Positions 1 through 5,078 of a DNA stretch of 7,458 bases are shown here, piece by piece. Each line of letters begins with the position of its first letter. Position 1 is the first letter of the stretch. Location of the stretch: the NCBI GenBank assembly GCA_964614945.1, contig CAZTNW010000016.1:1-7458 (forward strand), in the 5' to 3' direction. The stretch comes from CAZTNW01 sp964614945 (lineage in GTDB: Bacteria > Caldisericota > JANLFM01). The notes beneath the pieces were generated by a model. It searched no databases. It was not told the DNA's origin and saw only the letters and a list, made by a program, of their open reading frames with translations. The position numbers were made by a program, and so were the translations under genes.

Positions 1-47
1 CCCACGTTGAGGTGGGGCTTGGTCCTTTCAAACTTCTGTTTGGCCAT
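1..47 (-). CDS. tuf: Elongation factor Tu, N-terminal start (partial)
   Basis: Only the first 15-16 codons are in the window, read leftward from the ATG at 47. They translate as MAKQKFERTKPHLNVG, the highly conserved EF-Tu N-terminus just ahead of the G1 loop. EF-Tu is the GTPase that delivers aminoacyl-tRNA to the ribosomal A site in the cytoplasm. A purine-rich GAGGGAG stretch lies upstream (about 61-67) at a rather long distance of about 13 nt. The gene follows tRNA-Tyr, tRNA-Gly and tRNA-Thr on the same strand, the known tRNA-tufB arrangement of many bacteria, so it is probably co-transcribed with them. The rest of the gene lies outside the window. Confidence 0.93.
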   Translation of the reverse strand, partial: MAKQKFERTKPHLNV

Positions 48-106
48 TTTTATTCATTCACTCCCTCTTTACTTTTGAAAAAATTCTATCATACAAGGAA
101 AAAAGA

Positions 107-182
107 TGGAGCCCAGAGCCAGGATTGAACTGGCGACCTTATCCTTACCAAGGATACGCTCTACCGACTGAGCTATCTGGGC
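107..182 (-). tRNA. tRNA-Thr(GGT)
   Basis: The reverse complement folds as a full cloverleaf: acceptor GCCCAGA/TCTGGGC, anticodon stem TATCC/GGATA with loop TTGGTAA (anticodon GGT, Thr), and T arm GCCAG-TTCAATC-CTGGC. The discriminator is T and the CCA end is encoded (107-109). It is the last tRNA before tuf, 60 nt from the tuf start codon, in the same transcription unit. Confidence 0.96.
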
Positions 183-189
183 CCGGATT

Positions 190-266
190 TGGAGCGGGAA
201 ACGGGATTCGAACCCGCGACCCCCAGCTTGGAAGGCTAGTGCTCTAGCCAACTGAGCTATTCCCGC
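190..266 (-). tRNA. tRNA-Gly(TCC)
   Basis: The reverse complement gives acceptor GCGGGAA/TTCCCGC, a D arm with TAGCTCAGTTGGCTAGAGC, anticodon loop CTTCCAA (anticodon TCC, Gly), T arm CGGG-TTCGAAT-CCCG, discriminator T and encoded CCA (190-192). It lies between tRNA-Tyr and tRNA-Thr with very short spacers (7 nt to tRNA-Thr, 28 nt to tRNA-Tyr), consistent with one precursor transcript. Confidence 0.96.
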
Positions 267-294
267 TTCGTATCATTATATTAAGAATAGAAGC

Positions 295-381
295 TGGTGG
301 CGAGGGAGAGATTCGAACTCCCGAAGGCATTACACCAGCTGATCTACAGTCAGCCCCCTTTAGCCACTTGGGTACCTCGCC
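295..381 (-). tRNA. tRNA-Tyr(GTA)
   Basis: This is an 87-nt class II tRNA with acceptor GGCGAGG/CCTCGCC, anticodon loop CTGTAGA (anticodon GTA, Tyr), a long variable arm, T loop TTCGAAT, discriminator A and encoded CCA (295-297). It is the first gene of the tRNA-Tyr/Gly/Thr-tuf unit and starts about 5 nt after the predicted transcription start. Confidence 0.96.
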
Positions 382-392
382 GACAGGGAGGA

Positions 393-421
393 AGTATAAC
401 AATTATAGCCTGGCTCTGCAA
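393..421 (-). promoter_or_regulatory. Sigma-A-type promoter of the tRNA-Tyr/Gly/Thr-tuf unit
   Basis: On the minus strand, TTGCAG (416-421) and TATACT (393-398) are separated by exactly 17 nt. The expected start is near 386, giving a leader of about 5 nt before tRNA-Tyr, as is typical for stable-RNA genes. Its transcription diverges from the ABC-F gene. Confidence 0.75.
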
Positions 422-434
422 GCTCTGAAACCAT

Positions 435-459
435 CTTAGCTGGCCTGAGCTGAGCTAAG
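435..459. repeat. Inverted repeat in the divergent intergenic region
   Basis: CTTAGCT (435-441) and AGCTAAG (453-459) form a perfect 7-bp inverted repeat with an 11-nt centre, upstream of the -35 of the tRNA promoter and ahead of the ABC-F gene. It could be a protein-binding site or chance. No T-run follows, so it is not a convincing terminator. Confidence 0.3.
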
Positions 460-497
460 TTAATTTCATCCAATCCGGCGTTAAAGCAAGCCTCCAT

Positions 498-528
498 TTG
501 CAAACTTCTACTTTATCCCTACTACAAT
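498..528 (+). promoter_or_regulatory. Candidate promoter of the ABC-F gene
   Basis: TTGCAA (498-503) and TACAAT (523-528) are separated by 19 nt, longer than ideal. The -10 ends two bases before the ATG at 531, so transcription would start at about 534-536, on or next to the second ATG codon (534). If real, the mRNA is leaderless. Confidence 0.45.
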
Positions 529-530
529 AG

Positions 531-2477
531 ATGATGCTCAGTTTAAGGGAAGTTGAGAAAAGCTTCGGCGGCAGAGTCATCTTCCAGCGGGCCCAGATGC
601 AGCTGAACCAAGGAGAGCGGGTTGCTGTCGTCGGTCCCAACGGAAGCGGGAAGACCACCCTCCTGCGTCTCCTCGCAGGAGAGGAAAGTCCGGATGCCGG
701 AGAAATATCGCTTCCCTCCCGTCTGAAAATCGGTTACCTGAAGCAGGACGTGACTGAAACGAGCGCCCTCACGGTACTTGAAGAGGTCCTCTCCGCATCT
801 CCTGGATTATGCGAGTTGGAAAGAAGGCTGGCCTTCCTGGAGGACGAGGTTTCAGCGAGGCCGGGTGATCGCTCTCTTCTTGAAGAATACGGAAAATTGA
901 GGGATGAATTCGAAGCCCTCGGCGGCCCGCAAAGGGAATTGAAAGCAAGGAAAATACTCTCCGGGCTCGGCTTCAAAAGAGATGAGCACGAGAAGCCCAT
1001 CCGCACATTCTCCGGCGGCTGGATGATGCGGGTCTCCCTCGCCAAGCTCCTCTACCGTGAACCCGAACTCCTGCTCCTCGACGAGCCGACGAACCACCTC
1101 GACCTCGATTCCCTGCTTTTCCTTGAGGAGTACCTGCTTAATTACCCGGGAGCGCTTCTGTTCGTTTCCCACGACAGGATCTTCCTCGATCGCCTTGCTC
1201 AGAGAATTATCGAGATCAGAGAAAATCGCCTGCAAAGTTATACTGGAAACTACAACTCCTACCTGGAAAAGAAAGAGAGGGAGGGGGAAGAGTTGGAAAA
1301 GAGGCTCGAAATCGAGAAGCGGTATGTGGAAAAGAGCACCCGTTTTATCGAACGTTTCCGCTACAAGGCGAAAAAGGCAAGCCAAGTTCAAAGCAGGATC
1401 AAGAGCCTGGAGAAGATGGAGCAAGTAGAATTGCCCAAGGAAAACCGGAAGGACCTGCACCTGCAATTCACTCCCTCCAGAAGGTCGAACTTGATTGTAG
1501 CCCGTCTCGACCGTGTGAGCAAAAGCTACGGAGAAAACGAGATCTATGCCGATCTCGACCTGACGATTTACCGCGGTCAGAGGATCGCCCTCGTCGGTCC
1601 TAACGGAGCGGGAAAATCCACCCTTCTCAAGATCCTGGCCCAGGTGGAGCCGATTCAATCTGGCAGGGTCACGATCGGAGGCAATGTGAGCACCGCATAT
1701 TACGCGCAACATCAGCTTGATCTCCTGCATCGGGAGCACAATGTCCTCGAGGAAATCAGCGAGGCAGCACCTGATCTTCTGCCTCAGGAAGTACGCCGCA
1801 TTGCAGGAATTTTTCTTTTCCCAGGAGACGATGCCTTGAAGCCGATCTCTGTCCTGAGCGGCGGAGAGAGAGCGCGCGTCGCCTTAGCCCGAATGCTCGC
1901 CCGCCCGGCGAACTTCCTGATCATGGACGAGCCCACCAATCACCTCGATATCCAGGCCAGGGAAGTGCTGGAAAATGCTCTCTCCTCCTACGATGGTACC
2001 CTCATCTTTGTCAGTCACGATCGCCATTTCATGAATTCCCTGGCAACTCAAGTCTGGGAAGTGCAGGATAAGAAAATCAAACAATACGAGGGAAATTACG
2101 ATTACTACGCCTGGAAGAAAGATCAGAAAATTCAAAAAGAAAATGAAAGGGAAGACTCCCCTACCCCGAGGACAAATGCTCTTTTGAACCAAAAGGAACT
2201 GAGGCAAAAGCGCGCACGGGAAATCCAGGCCAGAAGCCGTGCCCTCCGGCCACTGCTTGAAGAGTCCGGGCGGCTTGAAAGGGAAATCACCGCCCTCGAG
2301 GAAGAGCAGAAAGCGCTCACGGACGAGGTATGCAAGGTGGAAATCCAATCTAATCCGATCCTCTATCCGGAAAAGCTGAAGCAGCTCAAGAAAACTGAAG
2401 AAGAGTTAGAGGTAAAACTGGAGCGCTGGGCAACAGTATCAGATGAACTGAAAAGGCTCGAGAATAAAAAGACTTAG
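531..2477 (+). CDS. ABC-F family ATPase (Uup/YdiF-like), tandem ATP-binding domains
   Basis: This complete 648-residue cytoplasmic protein has two nucleotide-binding domains and no membrane domain, as in ABC-F proteins that bind the ribosome E site and ease stalled translation. NBD1 has Walker A GPNGSGKTT from residue 35, signature FSGGW at 160-164, Walker B ending in DEPTNHLD (184-191) and switch His214. A charged helical linker follows (about 235-330). NBD2 has Walker A GPNGAGKST at 356, LSGGE at 442, MDEPTNHLD at 465 and His496. The last 90 or so residues are rich in Glu, Lys and Leu and look like a coiled coil, as in Uup; which subfamily it belongs to is uncertain. The catalytic Glu after each Walker B Asp is intact. 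An in-frame TAG at 528-530 rules out an upstream start; the Met at 531 or 534 fits the family N-terminus. No Shine-Dalgarno is visible, so it may be leaderless. Confidence 0.95.
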   Translation: MMLSLREVEKSFGGRVIFQRAQMQLNQGERVAVVGPNGSGKTTLLRLLAGEESPDAGEISLPSRLKIGYLKQDVTETSALTVLEEVLSASPGLCELERRLAFLEDEVSARPGDRSLLEEYGKLRDEFEALGGPQRELKARKILSGLGFKRDEHEKPIRTFSGGWMMRVSLAKLLYREPELLLLDEPTNHLDLDSLLFLEEYLLNYPGALLFVSHDRIFLDRLAQRIIEIRENRLQSYTGNYNSYLEKKEREGEELEKRLEIEKRYVEKSTRFIERFRYKAKKASQVQSRIKSLEKMEQVELPKENRKDLHLQFTPSRRSNLIVARLDRVSKSYGENEIYADLDLTIYRGQRIALVGPNGAGKSTLLKILAQVEPIQSGRVTIGGNVSTAYYAQHQLDLLHREHNVLEEISEAAPDLLPQEVRRIAGIFLFPGDDALKPISVLSGGERARVALARMLARPANFLIMDEPTNHLDIQAREVLENALSSYDGTLIFVSHDRHFMNSLATQVWEVQDKKIKQYEGNYDYYAWKKDQKIQKENEREDSPTPRTNALLNQKELRQKRAREIQARSRALRPLLEESGRLEREITALEEEQKALTDEVCKVEIQSNPILYPEKLKQLKKTEEELEVKLERWATVSDELKRLENKKT

Positions 2478-2518
2478 CCTCCAAACCTTTAAGGGGAGAG
2501 AACCCCCCCCCCGGTTTT
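2478..2518. terminator. Possible weak terminator region with a C10 run between convergent ABC-F and tRNA-Thr genes
   Basis: After the ABC-F stop, GGGG (2493-2496) can pair with C residues of a ten-C run (2503-2512), and CCAAACC (2481-2487) roughly with GGTTTTTGG (2513-2521); a T5 run follows at 2515-2519. This could end rightward ABC-F transcription. It is not a canonical hairpin, and the homopolymer length may vary or be misread. Confidence 0.35.
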
Positions 2519-2593
2519 TGGAGCCGGCGGAGGGATTTGAACCCCCGACCCGCTGATTACGATTCAGCAGCTCTACCGCTGAGCTACGCCGGC
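2519..2593 (-). tRNA. tRNA-Thr(CGT), integration target (attL overlaps its 5' part)
   Basis: The reverse complement is a full 75-nt tRNA: acceptor GCCGGCG/CGCCGGC, D arm TAGCTCAGCGGTAGAGC, anticodon stem GCTGA/TCAGC around loop ATCGTAA (anticodon CGT, reads ACG), T arm GGGGG-TTCAAAT-CCCTC, discriminator T and encoded CCA (2519-2521). Its first 50 nt (2544-2593) recur exactly at 7285-7334. If the element integrated by recombination within this block, the 3' part is original chromosome and part of the 5' half may be element-derived. Unlike tRNA-Tyr, no good -10 lies 9-11 bp upstream, so its transcription in the integrated state is uncertain. Confidence 0.95.
2544..2593. repeat. attL: 50-bp direct repeat within tRNA-Thr(CGT)
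   Basis: Exact copy of 7285-7334. It covers tRNA nucleotides 1-50: 5' acceptor strand, D arm, anticodon arm, variable loop and the first T-stem bases. Similarity stops exactly at the tRNA 5' end on the right and at base 2543 on the left. Confidence 0.88.
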
Positions 2594-2607
2594 TGTCCTA
2601 TTTGGCT

Positions 2608-2662
2608 CCTGATGACATTTAGAAACTATTGAAAGTAATTAAAGTTTATCAAAATCATCAGG
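2608..2662. repeat. Inverted repeat around the integrase start
   Basis: CCTGATGA (2608-2615) and TCATCAGG (2655-2662) are perfect 8-bp inverted copies, 39 nt apart. They flank the TTG start candidate of the integrase (2629) and the weak leftward promoter candidate, and end two bases before the alternative GTG start (2665). They could be binding sites for a recombination directionality factor or for integrase, or an mRNA stem affecting initiation. The function is inferred. Confidence 0.4.
2625..2652 (-). promoter_or_regulatory. Weak candidate promoter reading into tRNA-Thr(CGT) from the element
   Basis: On the minus strand, TTGATA (2647-2652) and AATAGT (2625-2630) are 16 nt apart, which would start transcription about 25 nt before the tRNA. 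The match is modest. It is listed because the intact tRNA otherwise has no visible promoter while the element is integrated. Confidence 0.3.
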
Positions 2663-3540
2663 CCGTGGGATGGATTGATAAGTTCATTAATGATCGAGAA
2701 TTTCTAAGGGGCAATCGTCCCGCGACAATTAAATTCTATCGCGATAAACTGGATGTATTCAAGAACTTTCTGAAGAACAGGGAACCAACTCGTCAGGTAA
2801 TAGAGGAATTTATAGTCTGGCTCAATAAAAGCAATAGGCCAGGATCAATCAATTGCTATCTCCGCGCCCTGAAAGTCTTCTTTCGTTGGGCCGTGGAGGA
2901 GGAATATCTTCGAGCCGATCCGTGCAAGAAAATCAAATTACTCAAGCAGGAACGGGCTCTCATGCCGGAACTCGAGGAGAGCGATCTGAATAGAATCGTC
3001 TCAAGGCTCAAGTCGGCCATCAGGATAAGGGGTAATGAAAAGCACGGGCGTAGGAACTTGGCTATCTTTCTCCTGATGCTCGACACGGGAATCAGGCCCG
3101 GGGAATTATGCAATCTAAGAATCGGGGATCTGAACCTGGCCGCAAACGTGATCGTGGTGGGCGGAAAAACCGGAGAGCGAATGCTCCCATTCGGCCCAAC
3201 GGTGCGCCAGGCATTGGTTGGCTACTTAAAAAAGCGCAAGCGGATAGAGAAAGGCGATCCATTGTTTGCGGCTAAAAGCGATGATCATCTCAATCCAGCC
3301 GCCCTGCGAACGGCATTTAAGAGACTCTCCGGAAGAGCGGGCATTAAGCTGTATCCTTATCTCCTTCGCCACACTGCGGCCACTTCGTATCTCAGAAACG
3401 GAGCGAGCCTCGAGGCGGTGCGAAAGCTCCTGGGCCATTCTACCTATACCATTACGCAACGCTACCTAAGCCTGAATATAAATGATCTGGCGCGGGCTCA
3501 GAGCGATTTCTCCCCCATCCGAAAACTTAAAATCAAATAA
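2629..3540 (+). CDS. Tyrosine recombinase (phage/Xer-type integrase)
   Basis: This 303-residue protein has the normal two-domain length for the family. An N-terminal SAM-like core-binding domain (about 15-100, including FINDREFLRGNRPATIKFYRDK) is followed by the catalytic domain (about 120-295). Catalytic residues visible: Arg156 (GIRPGE), Lys180 in the beta-hairpin GGKTGE, Arg247 in LRHTAAT, His270 in LLGHST and nucleophile Tyr279 in TQRYLSL. The usual box II His three residues before Arg247 is Tyr244 here (YPYLLRHT), a noncanonical but precedented substitution. It should catalyse site-specific integration and excision at the tRNA-Thr repeat next to it. The start is uncertain: TTG at 2629 (in-frame stop TAG at 2620-2622) or GTG at 2665; neither has a good Shine-Dalgarno. 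Reads away from the tRNA. Confidence 0.93.
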   Translation: MKVIKVYQNHQAVGWIDKFINDREFLRGNRPATIKFYRDKLDVFKNFLKNREPTRQVIEEFIVWLNKSNRPGSINCYLRALKVFFRWAVEEEYLRADPCKKIKLLKQERALMPELEESDLNRIVSRLKSAIRIRGNEKHGRRNLAIFLLMLDTGIRPGELCNLRIGDLNLAANVIVVGGKTGERMLPFGPTVRQALVGYLKKRKRIEKGDPLFAAKSDDHLNPAALRTAFKRLSGRAGIKLYPYLLRHTAATSYLRNGASLEAVRKLLGHSTYTITQRYLSLNINDLARAQSDFSPIRKLKIK

Positions 3541-3602
3541 AAAAAAATCGAGAAAAAATAATGATTATAAGGTTGTGAGAGGCGGTTAACAGCTACGCTT
3601 TC

Positions 3603-3632
3603 TTGACATTTCCCTCAAGGCTGAGCTACATT
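3603..3632 (+). promoter_or_regulatory. Strong sigma-A-type promoter for the 136-aa secreted protein
   Basis: A perfect TTGACA (3603-3608), an 18-nt spacer and TACATT (3627-3632) lie 34 bp before the next start codon. Predicted transcription start is about 3639. This is the best promoter inside the element and suggests that the secreted protein is made in the integrated state. Confidence 0.72.
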
Positions 3633-3666
3633 CATTTCAAGAATTCGAGAGTAAAGGGAGGGGAAA

Positions 3667-4077
3667 ATGTTGAAGACAGTGTTCCGCTGGTCAGTGGTAG
3701 TGGCTCTGTTTTTTTTAATCATTCTGGGAGTTAATTCAAGAGAGTTAGCACAGGTAGAGAGGCCCTCTCGAGAAACAAATCCAACAATAGAATTCGGCCC
3801 TAATTGGATAATCTATCCGATAGAATTCAGCCCTAATCGGATAAGCTCTAATTGGTCTAATTGGATGAGCTATCCGATAAATCCAGAAATTCGGTTATTA
3901 CTAAGACCCAACGGCATCATACAAATAACCTCGATTTGTGCTCCGTTGTCAATATCCTACGAGGAACGTAAACAATATGGAAAAATTATCTCTGTTGAGC
4001 AACTCAACCAACTTCTTAAATTAGTTAACCTGTCGGGTTGGATCGAAGAAGAGGCGGCCATCTCTCCTTACTTTTAA
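3667..4077 (+). CDS. Secreted protein of unknown function with internal 11-residue repeats
   Basis: I do not recognise this 136-residue protein. It begins with a Sec-type signal or anchor (Lys3, Arg7, then a hydrophobic stretch to about residue 22). Residues 41-71 are repetitive: IEFGPNWIIYP, IEFSPNRISSN, then a WSNWMSYPI segment. At DNA level the ATAGAATTC block recurs at 3787 and 3820 (33-nt period), and the TAATTGGAT...CTATCCGATA block recurs 57 nt downstream. The rest (72-136) is probably a small folded domain with one Cys. The start is well supported by GGGAGGGG (3656-3663) just before the ATG, and it has its own TTGACA promoter. Its stop (4075-4077) directly abuts the stop of the converging gene, so there is no room for a terminator between them. 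Expression may be constitutive. Function unknown. Confidence 0.82.
   Translation: MLKTVFRWSVVVALFFLIILGVNSRELAQVERPSRETNPTIEFGPNWIIYPIEFSPNRISSNWSNWMSYPINPEIRLLLRPNGIIQITSICAPLSISYEERKQYGKIISVEQLNQLLKLVNLSGWIEEEAAISPYF
3787..3880 (+). repeat. Imperfect tandem repeats inside the secreted-protein gene
   Basis: A 33-nt unit beginning ATAGAATTC occurs at 3787 and 3820 with few changes. Part of it (TAATTGGAT...CTATCCGATA) occurs again from 3858. The period is a multiple of three, so the reading frame survives copy-number change. Confidence 0.7.
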
Positions 4078-4470
4078 TCATTTTATCGTAGATCGAGGAA
4101 TAGGGCCTGGGGGGAATTCATAGTAAAGCTGTACCGTTACATCATAATAACCCGTTCTGTGGTAATCTGGGTTCTTAATCATTAAATACCAGCCAGGGCC
4201 AAAAGGAAACTCCTCTCCGCCATAGACTGTCCCAATTTTTAAGAAACGGCTTGTGCCAGGGTTTTTAAATGCCCTGCACCGATCGGCATCTCCGAGATAC
4301 CAGCCACCTTCACAGCGAGGTGGGATATCCCCTGCATAACGATCTATGATAATGTAATCCTGAGTCATAGCTGGCGGCCTTGCCTCTATTGGGATTATCG
4401 GCAAAACCAACACTGAAATTAATACCACCGAAACTACTAACGCAATTCTTTTCAAAATTTTATACTTCAT
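4078..4470 (-). CDS. Secreted protein of unknown function, last gene of the leftward operon
   Basis: I do not recognise this 130-residue protein. It has a clear signal peptide: basic MKYKILKR, a hydrophobic core of about 20 residues and a likely cleavage site after PIEA (about residue 30). The mature part is rich in Gly, Pro and Tyr (GGWYLGDADRCRAF, FGPGWYLMIKNPDY) with two Cys about 14 residues apart that could form a disulfide. AGGAAGGGAG (4473-4486 region, minus strand) gives a Shine-Dalgarno. It starts 23 nt after the stop of the holin-like gene and is probably the promoter-distal gene of the operon. Its TGA (4078-4080) abuts the stop of the converging secreted-protein gene. It probably acts outside the membrane; a role with the amidase is only inferred from position. 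Confidence 0.8.
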   Translation of the reverse strand: MKYKILKRIALVVSVVLISVLVLPIIPIEARPPAMTQDYIIIDRYAGDIPPRCEGGWYLGDADRCRAFKNPGTSRFLKIGTVYGGEEFPFGPGWYLMIKNPDYHRTGYYDVTVQLYYEFPPGPIPRSTIK

Positions 4471-4493
4471 TTCCTACTCCCTTCCTGTTTTTT

Positions 4494-4755
4494 CTACGCT
4501 TTCTCTTTTTGCAGCAGCTTCAGCAGATCGTGCCATCCACCCGATCCACCGCCCACCGCGATCCCGACAATGACATAGTTGATCCATGGAACCAGGGTCG
4601 GCACCACGATTAAGTCAAGCCCAGGCCAACAGTCCACCGAGAACTGCGCTTGCCGCCTGGTAAGGAATTTTTACCCTATCCAACAGGGGCTTGATTAGCT
4701 CGACAATCTTCTCCACAACCCAGATAATCGCTAAGCCGGTTGCTATCAGATCCAT
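4494..4755 (-). pseudogene. Holin-like small membrane protein, interrupted by a +1 frameshift
   Basis: Read leftward from ATG 4755, frame 0 gives 46 residues (MDLIATGLAIIWVVEKIVEL, then ...GGLLAWA) and stops at TGA (4615-4617). Skipping one base at that point continues smoothly as LDLIVVPTLVPWINYVIVGI, then a Gly-rich turn and a charged tail ending KEKA before TAG (4494-4496). The joined product would be about 86 residues with two or three hydrophobic segments and a charged C-terminus, the usual look of a small phage holin. A perfect AGGAGG 6 nt before the ATG and a TAATG overlap with the upstream gene show it was built to be translated. The shift may be a disabling mutation, a sequence error, or programmed: the context GCT-TGA-C recalls the CTT-TGA-C site of prfB but lacks its close Shine-Dalgarno-like element. 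Family assignment rests on size, topology and position after an amidase gene. Confidence 0.7.
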
Positions 4756-5078
4756 TATTTGCCTCCTTTCTCCAAGATGATCTCTTCTCTCACAGAATCC
4801 CAGGAAACTAAATAGCCCTGTGCCTCGAAATACGCACGGAGTGGAACCGCTCCGTCCTTGGTGATGATGTAGGCCCTACCTCCGATGATGTCGATCGTGC
4901 CGGCCGGGAGTTGCACTGGACCGCCGGAGACTTCGATTGTCCCCTCGGTGAGCGAAATACGGATGGAGATGTGCTTATCCGTGAAGATCAGGATCGTCAG
5001 CACTGCACCGAGAGCGAGTCCGCTCACCAAGGCTACCAGCCAGGGAAACCATTTCTTCTGCCAGATCGCTCTAGTCAT
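4755..5078 (-). CDS. Membrane-anchored protein with copper-amine-oxidase-N-like domain
   Basis: This 107-residue protein has a short basic N-terminus, one membrane helix (about residues 13-32, WLVALVSGLALGAVLTILIF) and an external domain. Residues 65-103 (GGRAYIITKDGAVPLRAYFE, then AQGYLVSWDSVREEIIL) match the pattern of the copper amine oxidase N-terminal (stalk) domain: a hairpin, VPLRAxxEAxG, then a WD turn and a strand. That domain is common in envelope proteins of Firmicutes, often near SLH proteins, and does not imply oxidase activity. The ATG overlaps the amidase stop (ATGA) and the stop overlaps the holin-like start (TAATG), so the three are translationally coupled. It probably helps the exported amidase at the outer face of the membrane; that role is inferred from context. 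Confidence 0.83.
   Translation of the reverse strand: MTRAIWQKKWFPWLVALVSGLALGAVLTILIFTDKHISIRISLTEGTIEVSGGPVQLPAGTIDIIGGRAYIITKDGAVPLRAYFEAQGYLVSWDSVREEIILEKGGK

Noticed and set aside
69..251. Open frame of 60 codons across 69-251 (minus)
   Set aside because: It simply reads through tRNA-Gly and tRNA-Thr; RNA structure explains the sequence.
852..1739. Long open frame (295 codons) on the minus strand
   Set aside because: It lies wholly antisense to the ABC-F gene, whose motifs are complete; the translation has no recognisable domain or start signals.
2856..3469. Several open frames inside the integrase region on both strands
   Set aside because: They are shadows of the integrase frame, which holds all catalytic motifs.
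4380..4613. Rightward open frame of 77 codons
   Set aside because: It is antisense to the holin-like gene and to the signal peptide of the 130-aa protein, and has low-complexity Phe/Leu content from the reverse reading of those genes.
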